Positions 1-7,622 are shown, counted from the stretch's first letter. The stretch: DNA of 64,000 nucleotides from Corynebacterium sp. NML98-0116 (GCF_001767255.1 NZ_CP017639.1:1572875-1636874); one strand, 5' to 3'. A program made the numbers and translations. Notes: a model not told the origin generated them from the letters alone.

Positions 1-190
1 AGGCACGCTACGGGAACCTAAGTGGCTGGTGAAGCTGACCGGCGCCCCGATTCGCACCGGCCAAATCACCGTGATTGTCTACCTCGCCGTTGTGGCGGCA
101 AGCTTCGTCTACTGGGGTCCGATCCTGTACGGCCTTCGAGTCACCGACGGCTACTACGAGTCCCTCATGTGGTTCCCGAGCTGGAAATAG
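1..190 (+). CDS. pmt: C-terminal end of a polyprenol-phosphate-mannose protein mannosyltransferase (partial)
   Basis: An open frame enters from the left edge and ends in TAG at 188-190, giving about 62 residues. They include one hydrophobic span (ITVIVYLAVVAASFVYW) and end in a short aromatic tail, MWFPSWK. The closing of the last membrane helix with a W-P-x-W tail matches my memory of actinobacterial Pmt, the inner-membrane enzyme that moves mannose from polyprenol phosphate to Ser/Thr of secreted proteins. Gene order also fits, because pmt lies near glp/galU/mscL in corynebacteria. Only the tail is visible, so the name rests on a short match and on context. Confidence 0.6.
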   Translation, partial: GTLREPKWLVKLTGAPIRTGQITVIVYLAVVAASFVYWGPILYGLRVTDGYYESLMWFPSWK

Positions 191-194
191 TTCG

Positions 195-863
195 CTAGAG
201 GCCGGTCGGGTCTGCGTTGAGCAAGTGCCACGCGCGGCGCATGGCCACGCCTTTGTCCGCGATCCACGTCCAGGCGAGCGCCAACAACGCGATTCCCGGA
301 GCGATGACCGTCATCGGTGCCACTGCTCCGATACGCTGCACAGCATCAAGCACCGCAAACCCAAGGGTAAACGTGAACATCGTCCCCACGATCAACACGA
401 TGCCGGGAATCTGGGCCGGTTTCCAGGACGCGAGCCCCAACGACAAACCCACGCCGAAGCGGACCGCAACCCCCATCAGCGTGGCTGCGGCGACTTCGGG
501 AGTCTGCGCCAACACCTCGCCCACACCGACGACCCCAACGATGGCCCACACAATCCAGCACACGGCAATCGCACACAGCGCGGCCCTGCCAATCATCACG
601 TTGACTTGGCGGCGCTGCATCATCGCGTGCCACGGGTCGTTGACCCCGGCGAGGATCGCATCAGCGAGGTCGCTCGGAGGAGCCACATTGCCGTCAACCT
701 CTGCAAAGCGCACCGTCTGCGACAAGGAAAGCGCCTGCTCCCAAAACGCGGCGCACTCCTCGCACTGCGCCAGGTGGGCATCCACGATGGCGTCGTCAAG
801 CGATGGTTGCTCCCCGTCGAGCCGCGCGGACAGGCAGGCCTGAATCTCGTCATGGCTAATCAC
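195..863 (-). CDS. Putative zf-HC2 anti-sigma-factor-like membrane protein
   Basis: About 222 residues from a GTG at 863, which overlaps the stop of the upstream DoxX gene by 8 bases and suggests coupled translation. The N-terminal 60 residues carry an H-x3-C-x2-C cluster (AHLAQCEECA), the zinc-binding core of zf-HC2 anti-sigma factors. The rest is about four hydrophobic helices rather than the single span usual in simple anti-sigma factors. No sigma factor gene lies nearby, so the partner is unknown. A longer reading to 965 exists but runs through DoxX coding sequence and looks unlike protein. The zinc motif is seen; the role in holding back a sigma factor is inferred. Confidence 0.6.
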   Translation of the reverse strand: MISHDEIQACLSARLDGEQPSLDDAIVDAHLAQCEECAAFWEQALSLSQTVRFAEVDGNVAPPSDLADAILAGVNDPWHAMMQRRQVNVMIGRAALCAIAVCWIVWAIVGVVGVGEVLAQTPEVAAATLMGVAVRFGVGLSLGLASWKPAQIPGIVLIVGTMFTFTLGFAVLDAVQRIGAVAPMTVIAPGIALLALAWTWIADKGVAMRRAWHLLNADPTGL

Positions 864-1263
864 GTGTGAGCACCCCGTCCAAGCTTGCGCGCCCCGGCCC
901 GAACACGATGACCACGAACAACGCCGCGGCGAGCACCATCGTGTACTCAATACCGCCATCGGCAACGAAGAAACCGTTGCTCAAATGCACGAAGTAGGTT
1001 GCCGCCAGCGCCAACAATGCAAGCACCGACGCGACGATCGTCGTCAGCAAGCCAATGACGAGGAACGCTCCCCCAACCAGCTCAACGAATCCCGCGAGGT
1101 ACGCCGACAGCGTCGGCTGAGGCACCCCAATCGCCGCAAAGTCCTCCGCAGTGCGCCGCATTCCCAGCTCAAACCAGCGCTGGTACCCACGCGCAACAAA
1201 CACGATCCCGAGCACCGCGCGGATGACTAAGAGCGCAAAATCTCGAACTGCTGGCCTGTTCAT
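856..1263 (-). CDS. DoxX family membrane protein
   Basis: A small integral membrane protein of about 135 residues with four predicted helices and the DoxX-type opening (LLVIRAVLGIVFVARGYQ) and glycine-rich second helix (FVELVGGAFLVIGLL). DoxX proteins are poorly defined; mycobacterial members have been linked to redox stress at the membrane. The ATG at 1263 is preferred: a TACTCT hexamer lies 7 bases upstream and there is no ribosome binding site, which suggests a leaderless mRNA. A TTG at 1281 would add six residues. It is divergent from tag and is followed by the overlapping anti-sigma-like gene. Confidence 0.75.
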   Translation of the reverse strand: MNRPAVRDFALLVIRAVLGIVFVARGYQRWFELGMRRTAEDFAAIGVPQPTLSAYLAGFVELVGGAFLVIGLLTTIVASVLALLALAATYFVHLSNGFFVADGGIEYTMVLAAALFVVIVFGPGRASLDGVLTRD

Positions 1264-1316
1264 GCACACTAGAGTACTCAAGGAACCGAACCAGACAGAA
1301 AAACGTCAAACTACGT

Positions 1317-1922
1317 ATGGATAAAGAAACGAAGCAACAATTCCCAATCATCGGCGACGACGGACTCAGCCGCCCACCCTGGGCCGCACACGATTCGCTC
1401 CTGCGCCACTACTACGACACCGAATGGGGCATGCCCATCCGCGACGAAGCCGGAATGTTCGAGCGCCTCTGCCTCGAGGGGTTCCAAGTCGGATTGTCGT
1501 GGAAGCTCATTCTGCAAAAGCGCGACGCCCTACGCGAAGCCTTCCACGGGTTCGACCCCGACGTCCTCGCACGGATGGACTCAATCGAGCACCTTCTTGA
1601 CGACGCCTCCCTGATTCGCAATCGGCGCAAACTCCAGGCGGTGCTCACCAACGCGGCCGCCACCCGCGAGTTGCGGGAATCCGGCACGGATCTTGCAACC
1701 TCTATCTGGTCCTACCAGCCAGAAACCACACCTACACCCCGCACGATGGAGGAGGTTCCAACCCAGTCTGAGGAGTCACGCCGCCTCGCGCGCGACCTGA
1801 AGAAGCGTGGCTTCACCTTCGTCGGCCCCGTCACGATGTACGCGCTCATGGAATCGACCGGCATCATCGACACGAATCTGATCGGCACGCACCGGCGAGG
1901 AGCCTCCGGGGTGTGGAGCTAG
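1317..1922 (+). CDS. tag: DNA-3-methyladenine glycosylase I
   Basis: 201 residues. It removes 3-methyladenine from alkylated DNA to start base excision repair. The family signature is clear: YYDTEWGMPIRD near residue 33, then GFQVGLSWKLILQKRDALR, AFHGFDPDVLA, and GFTFVGPVTMYALMESTGIID near the C-terminus. The second part of the zinc site is visible as a His in the final T-H-R-R segment, but the N-terminal Cys found in E. coli Tag is not obvious, so the zinc site may be incomplete. Its stop overlaps the convergent CDF gene by 4 bases (1919-1922). Confidence 0.93.
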   Translation: MDKETKQQFPIIGDDGLSRPPWAAHDSLLRHYYDTEWGMPIRDEAGMFERLCLEGFQVGLSWKLILQKRDALREAFHGFDPDVLARMDSIEHLLDDASLIRNRRKLQAVLTNAAATRELRESGTDLATSIWSYQPETTPTPRTMEEVPTQSEESRRLARDLKKRGFTFVGPVTMYALMESTGIIDTNLIGTHRRGASGVWS

Positions 1923-2527
1923 TCGTCATCCATCTCTGCGAAGGCTTCCTCCACCGAGTCGTACTCCTCGCGGGACGCCTCCCAGACTTCCTTCGCAGCT
2001 GAGAAGTTCACCGCTGCGATGATGGCGCCAACGATGATGTCGAACCAGGCAGTGGACCACACGAACGTCAGCAACCCGGCCGCAATGATGAGCAGGTTCG
2101 CCAGTGCGTCGTTGCGCGCCGCCAGCCACGCCCCCGTCGCCAACGACGACCCCTGGTCCCGCAGCCTCAGCAGAATCACCGCGCACACGACATTCACCAC
2201 GAGCGCACCAACCGCGACCCCCGTAAGGCCCTCCGGCGATGGCGGCTCCGGGTCCAGCACCTTCGCAACAACGGTCACCACCGCCGCGACCGCAGGAATC
2301 AGAATCAACGCCGCCAACACACTGCCCGCCGTACGACGCCGCGATGCCGGCCAAGCGACCGCGAAGAACACCAGGAAGTTAATCGCTGTATCCTCCAGGA
2401 AGTCCGCCGAGTCCGCAAACAACGACGCCGACCCAATCGAGACAGCCGCCACAAACTCAACGAAGAAGTACGCCAAGTTCAGCAGCGCAACCACCAGTAC
2501 TGCTCGGCGGATCCGTTCTGTAGCCAC
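1919..2527 (-). CDS. Cation diffusion facilitator-like metal efflux protein
   Basis: 202 residues from a GTG at 2527, chosen because AAAAGGAGAA lies just upstream; the longer frame to 2629 has no such site. Five to six membrane helices are predicted. The CDF signature is SASLFADSADFLEDT in helix 2, with a second acidic pair (ARNDALANL) in helix 5, the positions that bind divalent metal in this family. The C-terminal cytoplasmic domain of full-length CDF proteins is reduced to a short acidic tail, so this is a minimal member. The metal is not predictable from sequence. The upstream region holds tandem repeats and a palindrome and is interrupted by the insertion sequence at 2682. Confidence 0.8.
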   Translation of the reverse strand: MATERIRRAVLVVALLNLAYFFVEFVAAVSIGSASLFADSADFLEDTAINFLVFFAVAWPASRRRTAGSVLAALILIPAVAAVVTVVAKVLDPEPPSPEGLTGVAVGALVVNVVCAVILLRLRDQGSSLATGAWLAARNDALANLLIIAAGLLTFVWSTAWFDIIVGAIIAAVNFSAAKEVWEASREEYDSVEEAFAEMDDD

Positions 2528-2557
2528 GAGGTTCTCCTTTTCTTCGGCTGTCTTGCG

Positions 2558-2619
2558 TGTAGCACTCCTGTAGCACTCTAGCGACGTTGGTTGCTCTGTT
2601 CTAAACGTTCCTGAACGTT
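2558..2619 (-). promoter_or_regulatory. Repeats and palindrome upstream of the CDF gene
   Basis: Two 11-base tandem repeats, TGTAGCACTC(C/T), lie at 2558-2568 and 2569-2579. They are followed by a perfect palindrome, AACGTTCctGAACGTT, at 2604-2619. The sites lie 31-92 bases upstream of the GTG, where an operator for a metal-responsive repressor would be expected. I do not recognise the motif as a known DtxR, Zur or ArsR-type box. Confidence 0.4.
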
Positions 2620-2681
2620 GGCTGGGCACCGCAATCCACTAGCCCAATCATGCGACCTGGGCTTTTGCCAGCCCGCTTGCC

Positions 2682-2689
2682 GAAAAACC
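2682..2689. repeat. Target-site duplication, left copy
   Basis: GAAAAACC directly precedes the left terminal inverted repeat and is repeated exactly at 4187-4194. Eight bases is the usual duplication length for IS256-type elements. Confidence 0.9.
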
Positions 2690-2716
2690 GGGTTAAGCGA
2701 CAAAATGTGTGCTTTT
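2690..2716 (+). repeat. Left terminal inverted repeat of the IS
   Basis: 27 bases that match the reverse complement of 4160-4186 exactly. The outer end is GGGTTAAGCG and the inner end is TGTGTGCTTTT. Confidence 0.92.
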
Positions 2717-2853
2717 TTGGATATGGATTCCAGGTCCTGCCTGGGCCTACGGCGGGACAGTGCTCGTTGAATCGGGATTCCCTGCCGTAGACCGGAAGGT
2801 CCACCACTTCAGGCGTTGGATGTGCTATGACAGCAGACTGTTAAACCAGCTGC

Positions 2854-4080
2854 ATGCCAACTCAACACAGAAAGAGAAAACACAACAGGCCCCTATGCAC
2901 GGCATGCGAGCACACCGCCACAAAAATGGGCACCACATCCAGCGGAAAACAGCGATGGCGCTGCACAGACTGCGGGCACACCTTCACCAACCCCAACACA
3001 GCCAAGACCAGCGCATATCGGTTTGCCATCTTCATTGACTGGATCACCAACCAGCATCCGCTCGACGCTGTCGCTGCTGCGCACAACGTCTCCAGACGCA
3101 CACTCATCCGCTGGTTCACCTACTTTTGGTTCATCATCGTCCCGTGCAAACCGGACCCGTACCGCGTCTACGACCAGCTCTTTATTGACGGCACCTACTT
3201 CCACAAAAAATGCCTGCTTGTCGCTGCAACCAGCGAGCACGTCGTCGCCTGGCACTGGTGCACACGAGAAACCGCCTACGACTACGCCAAACTCTTCGAC
3301 ATGATCGCCGAACCCCTCGTCGTGACCACAGACGGCTCCGGTGGCGCTCACAAAGCCATCAAACAATGCTGGCCAAACGCCTCCATTCAACGCTGCCTCG
3401 TCCACGTACGCCGCGACACCATCAAAGACACCACACGCCAACCCACAATCACCGCACACAAAGCACTCCTTCGCCTCGGCAACCAGCTGACCCACATCAC
3501 CACCCGTGACCAGGCAATCACCTGGGTACTTCGCCTCAACCGCTTCCAGGACCTCTACGGTGACTGGCTCAAACAACGCACCTACCGCAACCAAGTCGCC
3601 CCAGAAGAGATCCCAAAACGTATCCGCGACAACCAGCAATGGTGGTACACCCATCCCAGAGCCCGCAGAGCCTACCGCCGATTCGAGCGTCTCTACCAAC
3701 AAGGCCACCTCTTCGTCTGGCTCAACCCACCACACCGCACCACGACCACGCTGAAGACCACCACAAACAGCCTGGAAGGCGGCATAAACGCACAACTAAA
3801 ACACCTCGCCCGAGCCCACCGCGGCACATTTGACGAACACCAGCGAATCATCATGGACTGGTGGCTCTACCTACACACCCAACACCACGATGACCCGCTG
3901 GCGCTAGCAATCGAGCAAGACTTCGGCCACGCAGGCTACGCACACGCCCGCCAGGCACACATGCGTGAACGCGACCAAGCCAACTCACCCGACGGCCGAC
4001 CGAAAGTCTACGACACCGGCATCGACACCGACTTCAACCCCTCCTGGGCCATCCGACACGGCTGGGCAGGACGCTCATAA
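2854..4080 (+). CDS. IS1249-like transposase (IS256 family)
   Basis: 408 residues; a DDE recombinase that cuts and joins the element's ends. An N-terminal zinc ribbon (C-x2-C at about residues 15-18 and C-x2-C at about 38-41) is followed by a helix-turn-helix-like part (DAVAAAHNVSRRTLIRW). The catalytic residues are D in LFIDGTYFH, D in VTTDGSGGAHKA and E in TTNSLEGGINAQLK. The sequence QRCLVHVRRD after the second D is the mutator/IS256 hallmark. No stop or frameshift breaks the frame. The start at 2854 has only a weak ribosome binding site, as is common for transposases. Confidence 0.9.
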   Translation: MPTQHRKRKHNRPLCTACEHTATKMGTTSSGKQRWRCTDCGHTFTNPNTAKTSAYRFAIFIDWITNQHPLDAVAAAHNVSRRTLIRWFTYFWFIIVPCKPDPYRVYDQLFIDGTYFHKKCLLVAATSEHVVAWHWCTRETAYDYAKLFDMIAEPLVVTTDGSGGAHKAIKQCWPNASIQRCLVHVRRDTIKDTTRQPTITAHKALLRLGNQLTHITTRDQAITWVLRLNRFQDLYGDWLKQRTYRNQVAPEEIPKRIRDNQQWWYTHPRARRAYRRFERLYQQGHLFVWLNPPHRTTTTLKTTTNSLEGGINAQLKHLARAHRGTFDEHQRIIMDWWLYLHTQHHDDPLALAIEQDFGHAGYAHARQAHMRERDQANSPDGRPKVYDTGIDTDFNPSWAIRHGWAGRS

Positions 4081-4121
4081 CCCCAGCACAACACCCCACA
4101 ACCCACCCATCCCAACCCCTG

Positions 4122-4146
4122 AAAAGCACACATTTTGTCACTTAAG
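4122..4146. repeat. Internal second copy of the IS right terminal repeat
   Basis: Reading inward, this segment repeats about 24 bases of the terminal repeat (TTAAG-GACAAAATGTG core) with a single C-to-T change. It lies about 40 bases inside the true right end. The outer GGG is missing. The left end has no matching internal copy. Confidence 0.85.
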
Positions 4147-4159
4147 TCGACACGCCGAG

Positions 4160-4186
4160 AAAAGCACACATTTTGTCGCTTAACCC
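4160..4186 (-). repeat. Right terminal inverted repeat of the IS
   Basis: Perfect 27-base inverted match to 2690-2716. It is followed directly by the second GAAAAACC. Confidence 0.92.
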
Positions 4187-4194
4187 GAAAAACC
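4187..4194. repeat. Target-site duplication, right copy
   Basis: GAAAAACC, identical to 2682-2689. Its survival suggests that the insertion is fairly recent. Confidence 0.9.
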
Positions 4195-4222
4195 CGGAAT
4201 TTGGAGCCAGCACAAACACAAC

Positions 4223-4254
4223 AAAACCCCAGGCCACCAACGACCTGGGGTTTT
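4223..4254 (-). terminator. Terminator of tRNA-Ala
   Basis: An 11-base stem, AAAACCCCAGG with CCTGGGGTTTT, around a 10-base loop. It ends in a U run in the tRNA direction and is symmetric enough to work both ways. Confidence 0.8.
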
Positions 4255-4263
4255 ACGGAACTG

Positions 4264-4336
4264 TGGAGCTAAGGGGAATCGAACCCCTGACCTTCGCATT
4301 GCGAACGCGACGCTCTACCAACTGAGCTATAGCCCC
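4264..4336 (-). tRNA. tRNA-Ala (anticodon CGC)
   Basis: A 73-base cloverleaf with 5' end GGGGCTA. The D arm is GCTC/GAGC, the anticodon loop TTCGCAA gives anticodon CGC (codon GCG), and the T arm is AGGGG-TTCGAAT-CCCCT. The acceptor stem has a G3:U70 wobble pair, the identity mark for alanine, and the discriminator base is A. CCA is not encoded. Confidence 0.96.
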
Positions 4337-4372
4337 TCGCTGGAGAAGACGTTACTCCTCTTCTCCGCTGAT

Positions 4373-4404
4373 GCTAAATCGTCCGGTTACCCAGGCGATT
4401 TAGC
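4373..4404 (-). other. Stem-loop across the end of glpR
   Basis: A 9-base stem, GCTAAATCG (4373-4381) with CGATTTAGC (4396-4404), that includes the glpR stop codon. It has no U run. A second small hairpin (GGAGAAG/CTTCTCC, 4342-4366) follows before the tRNA. It could mark mRNA 3' ends or slow readthrough into tRNA-Ala. Confidence 0.45.
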
Positions 4405-5557
4405 TCGCCCGTGGGGCACGGTTGTCATCCTCGCCGTATGGGTAGTGGGGGGAATCCGTGTGGTCCTCGAAGATTGCGGAGGATGCTTCGGGGAGGTCGG
4501 TGAAGTCGGGGTGGGCGTCGTCAAGGTCGAGGGCTACGGATTCTCCGTATCGACGCGGCCACTCCTGCCTGGGGTGCGTCGAATCTGCAGTGGCGACGCC
4601 GAGGCGCGCGCGACGCAGCTGGCGCATGCGTCGGCGATGCAGCGCGCGCTCCTGACGGACGACGCTGCGCAGCACAACCATGAACCAGGCGGTCAGGGCG
4701 ACGGAGGCCGCAGGCAGGATCCATGTCCAGCCGCCTGCCACGAACGCGATCACAAACGTAACCACGCAGGCGATGATGAGGCCCAGGAAGGTGCGCTGGC
4801 GGCGCATGAAGCGGTCTTCGCGTGCACGGCGTGCACGGTCTGGGTCCCAGCCGCCACGGCCACGGCGGGCCTCGGCGAACGCGAGATCTTCGTCGGTGAC
4901 GGCGACCTCTTCATCTGAAACGTCCTGGTCGTCCTCGGTTTCCTCAGCAGTGAGCTCTTCGGCGTCCATCTCTGCCGTCACGCCAGTGTCGTATCCGAAG
5001 TCCGCTGCAGAGTAGTACGAGTCTGGAATGCTTTCGACCTCTGCTGTCGAGGCCTCCGAATTCTCCGCAGCCTCGAGCTCTACCGCATCGGCGTCGTCTG
5101 AAGCGTCGTCCACTACATCGACGGACTCAGTCTCAGCCTCAGCGGGCTCCGCTTCAACCGCCTCGTCCTCGACTGGCTCCGCTTCGATGACCTCTCCCTC
5201 AATAACGTTTGAGTCGGTATCTTCTTCGGAGACAGCGTCTTCTTGGTTCTTCGAGAAGAAGTTTCGGATAACCGCGCTGTCGTCGATGAGCACTTCGCTG
5301 GCAGCTGGCTCGTGTTCGACGGCTTCGACGAGTTCCACGTCCGCAGCGTCTTCGTCGTGCAGGTGCACGTCCGCGGCGGTCACGCGTGGGCGGCGACGAA
5401 CCTCCATGGGTTCCGTACCACCGGTATGCAGGACCCTCGTCTCGTCGTACCCTTCGCCGGAGCGGCGAATTGGTTTGTTGTTGCCAAATACGAGTGGTGC
5501 CAGCACGATGACCCACACGACGATCATCAAGATAATGATCAAGCTCGGGCTACCCAT
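4400..5557 (-). CDS. glpR: GlpR, membrane receptor for the gephyrin-like protein Glp
   Basis: 385 residues. A membrane helix at about residues 5-24 is followed by a short basic stretch and a long, very acidic, low-complexity region (about 65-225, rich in E/D/A/V). A paired helical hairpin lies at about 257-298 and a basic tail (RRRMRQLRRARLG) after it. This layout and its position two genes downstream of a MoeA-like protein match GlpR of Corynebacterium glutamicum, reported to recruit Glp and connect FtsZ/Wag31-dependent division and polar growth. The acidic linker is likely disordered and may be the Glp-binding part. The identification rests on architecture and synteny; few catalytic-type residues exist to check. 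Confidence 0.8.
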   Translation of the reverse strand: MGSPSLIIILMIVVWVIVLAPLVFGNNKPIRRSGEGYDETRVLHTGGTEPMEVRRRPRVTAADVHLHDEDAADVELVEAVEHEPAASEVLIDDSAVIRNFFSKNQEDAVSEEDTDSNVIEGEVIEAEPVEDEAVEAEPAEAETESVDVVDDASDDADAVELEAAENSEASTAEVESIPDSYYSAADFGYDTGVTAEMDAEELTAEETEDDQDVSDEEVAVTDEDLAFAEARRGRGGWDPDRARRAREDRFMRRQRTFLGLIIACVVTFVIAFVAGGWTWILPAASVALTAWFMVVLRSVVRQERALHRRRMRQLRRARLGVATADSTHPRQEWPRRYGESVALDLDDAHPDFTDLPEASSAIFEDHTDSPHYPYGEDDNRAPRAS

Positions 5558-5651
5558 ACAGCGAAGCCACCTTCCTAAAACTACCCTCGAAACTGACCTT
5601 TAACGGTAGCGAGCAATCCGCTCTTCCGGCCCGAGCCACGCCGGGGCCGCG

Positions 5652-6317
5652 TCATCGAATTCGGCCGGAACGCCGCAGCCTGTCTACGGCCGTGGTCGGG
5701 TAGTCATCTTCGGTCATTGCGACGAAGTAGTGGTCGCGCCAGCGGCCGTCGATATGAATGTTTCCCCGCATGAATCCTTCTTCGCGGAAACCCACGGTCT
5801 GCAGGACGTGGCCGCTGGCCGGGTTGTCTGGAAGGTACGTCGCAGTCACGCGGTGCAGGCCCACCCGCGCAAAGGCGTGGTCAACGCCCAAGGCGCACGC
5901 GGCCGTCGCGACGCCGCGCCCTTGATACTGTCTGTGCACCCAGTAGCCGATCCAGCACTCGTCGACGGTTCCGCGCTGAATGCCGCCGAGGGTCAGTTGG
6001 CCGGCAAAGTGGCCGTCGACCTCTATCACCATCGGTACGACGGTGCCATCTGCAGCCATTTCTTTGAGCATCGTCCACTGCCCCGCCCAAGCGCTCTTGG
6101 TGTGAGCAGCTTCCCATGTGGAATGGATCGTTGGTTCTACCGGCTGCAACCACTGCTGGTCGAGCAGGCGGGTACGGCACCATTCCCCGCCATCCTGCAA
6201 GCGCAGGGGCCGCAACGTGACGGTTTCTCCACTCGGAAGTCTGACGAACGGGGTGCGTTCGGGCCAACCAGGTGTGGGTCCGTGCAGCCAAGTTCCAATC
6301 CTTCGCAGCAGGCCCAA
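5652..6317 (-). CDS. GNAT family N-acetyltransferase, RimJ/RimL-like
   Basis: 221 residues. The acetyl-CoA loop is seen as YQGRGVATAACALGVDHAF (about residues 133-151), followed by HRVTATYLPDNPASGHVLQTVGF, the typical RimJ-type motif. The family acetylates protein N-termini, amino sugars or antibiotics; the substrate here is unknown. The start appears to be TTG at 6317, three bases after the glp stop, so it is likely translated with glp. It sits between glp and glpR, as in C. glutamicum, which may only reflect the shared operon. Confidence 0.82.
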   Translation of the reverse strand: MGLLRRIGTWLHGPTPGWPERTPFVRLPSGETVTLRPLRLQDGGEWCRTRLLDQQWLQPVEPTIHSTWEAAHTKSAWAGQWTMLKEMAADGTVVPMVIEVDGHFAGQLTLGGIQRGTVDECWIGYWVHRQYQGRGVATAACALGVDHAFARVGLHRVTATYLPDNPASGHVLQTVGFREEGFMRGNIHIDGRWRDHYFVAMTEDDYPTTAVDRLRRSGRIR

Positions 6318-6320
6318 CGT

Positions 6321-7622
6321 CTATCCCCGCTGCTGGAGGAATTCGACGTCCACCACGTCGCCTGGGCGGATCTCCGCGGTGGACTCCGGCAGGCGAATCA
6401 TGGCGTTGGCTTCCGCGAAGCCTGCGAAGAGGTGGGAGGTTTCGCCACCGGCACCGCCGAGGCCTTCGACTAAGTAGTCGCCGGTCTCCGTGTCCCGCAT
6501 GAGGCGCGCGCGAATGTAACCACGCCGCCCCGGCTGCGAGGTAATTGCCCGCATCGAGCGTGCGCGAACCACCGGGCGCTGCCAAGACTGCTTGCCCAGC
6601 GCTTGGCGGATTGCCGGTCGCACGATGGTTTCGGCGATCACGAGCGCGGCCGTCGGATTGGACGGCAGCAAGAAGACCGGCACATGTTCCTCACCCAGCG
6701 TGCCGAAACCCTGGACGGACCCGGGGTGCATGGCCACTCGAGTGGTGTCGATTTCCCCGAGGTCATGCAGCACTTCTTGGAGTGTCTGCGCGCCTGAACC
6801 ACCAACAGCGCCGGTGATCACGATCATCTCGCTGCGCCCAATGTAGCCAGCCAGGGTTTCCCGCATCTTCCGCGGCTCAGCGTTCATGATGCCGACACGG
6901 TGTACATCTGCACCCGCTTCCTCGGCGGCAGCGGAAACGACGTAGGAGGCGACGTCGATAACTTGGCCCAAGCCTGGCTCTCGTTCGATGTCAACGAGTT
7001 CCATGCCGAAACTCAGCACGGTGACCCTCGGCCGGGGATACACCAGTACTTTTGTGCGCCCAGCAGCGGCTAGCAGCCCAATTTGTGCAGGTCCGAGGAC
7101 CGTGCGGGGGCGCACTGCGATGTCGCCTGGCTGGATATCAGCCCCCGGCTTGCGTACGAACTCGCCACTTGCAACTGGGCGTTGCGGCGTAACCCGCTTG
7201 GTGCCCCGGTCGCTCCATTCCAGTGGCAACACGGCGTCGGCAAGTGTAGGAAGCGGGGCACCTGTTGCAACCCGCACCGCTTGGCGTGGCTGCAGGCGCA
7301 ACGGCTTCTGGGAACCGGCGGGAACCTCCCCCACCACAGGTAGAGCACGATCGGCGTTGGTGCGTGGGCGCGAATCGCGCTCCGGCTCGCCGTCTTCTTC
7401 CGCCTGGCGCGGCTTCACCCGCAGGCCTGCGGATCCCCCGACGTCGACCGCGCGGACGGCGTAGCCGTCGATGGCTGCTTGCGAAAAGCCGGGCAACGCG
7501 CGTGTCGCTACGACTTCCTCGGCGCACATCAGCCCCAGCGCGTCGTCGATCCCCACTCGGATCGGCTCGGGGGTCCGGATTGCGTCGCCAATTATGGCAA
7601 GCTGCTCATCAACACCGCGCAT
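6321..7622 (-). CDS. glp: Glp, gephyrin-like MoeA-family protein
   Basis: 433 residues with the whole MoeA fold: an N-terminal region (DEQLAIIGDAIRTPEPIRV), the gate-like part with RVATGAPLPTLADAVLP, the MoCF-binding domain (VITGAVGGSGAQTLQEVL and VFLLPSNPTAALV) and a C-terminal beta domain. MoeA inserts molybdate into adenylylated molybdopterin. In corynebacteria this copy, encoded with glpR, has been described as a division protein (Glp) that binds FtsZ and the receptor GlpR. No other molybdenum cofactor genes adjoin except a distant moaB-like gene, which supports the division role. It may still act as a molybdotransferase. GAAAGAGG lies upstream of the ATG at 7622. Confidence 0.85.
   Translation of the reverse strand: MRGVDEQLAIIGDAIRTPEPIRVGIDDALGLMCAEEVVATRALPGFSQAAIDGYAVRAVDVGGSAGLRVKPRQAEEDGEPERDSRPRTNADRALPVVGEVPAGSQKPLRLQPRQAVRVATGAPLPTLADAVLPLEWSDRGTKRVTPQRPVASGEFVRKPGADIQPGDIAVRPRTVLGPAQIGLLAAAGRTKVLVYPRPRVTVLSFGMELVDIEREPGLGQVIDVASYVVSAAAEEAGADVHRVGIMNAEPRKMRETLAGYIGRSEMIVITGAVGGSGAQTLQEVLHDLGEIDTTRVAMHPGSVQGFGTLGEEHVPVFLLPSNPTAALVIAETIVRPAIRQALGKQSWQRPVVRARSMRAITSQPGRRGYIRARLMRDTETGDYLVEGLGGAGGETSHLFAGFAEANAMIRLPESTAEIRPGDVVDVEFLQQRG

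Larger units (their letters stand above)
2690..4186 (+). mobile_element. Insertion sequence, IS256 family, IS1249-like (1497 bp)
   Basis: The element is bounded by perfect 27-base inverted repeats at 2690-2716 and 4160-4186 (outer end GGGTTAAGCGAC) and flanked by an 8-base direct repeat, GAAAAACC. It holds one full-length transposase gene with the catalytic triad, so it looks intact and possibly active. A second, near-perfect copy of the right terminal repeat lies inside the right end. Insertion separated the CDF gene's upstream region from the tRNA-Ala terminator and broke no gene that I can see. Confidence 0.92.

Noticed and set aside
2604..2619. LexA box upstream of the CDF gene
   Set aside because: The half-sites are in the reverse order (GTTC then GAAC) with two bases between, not GAAC-N4-GTTC.
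2893..3795. 300-residue minus-strand frame inside the transposase gene
   Set aside because: Antisense shadow; valine- and glycine-rich with no known motif.
6321..7622. Calling this gene plain moeA of molybdenum cofactor synthesis
   Set aside because: The operon with glpR and the lack of other cofactor genes favour the division protein Glp; enzyme activity is still possible.
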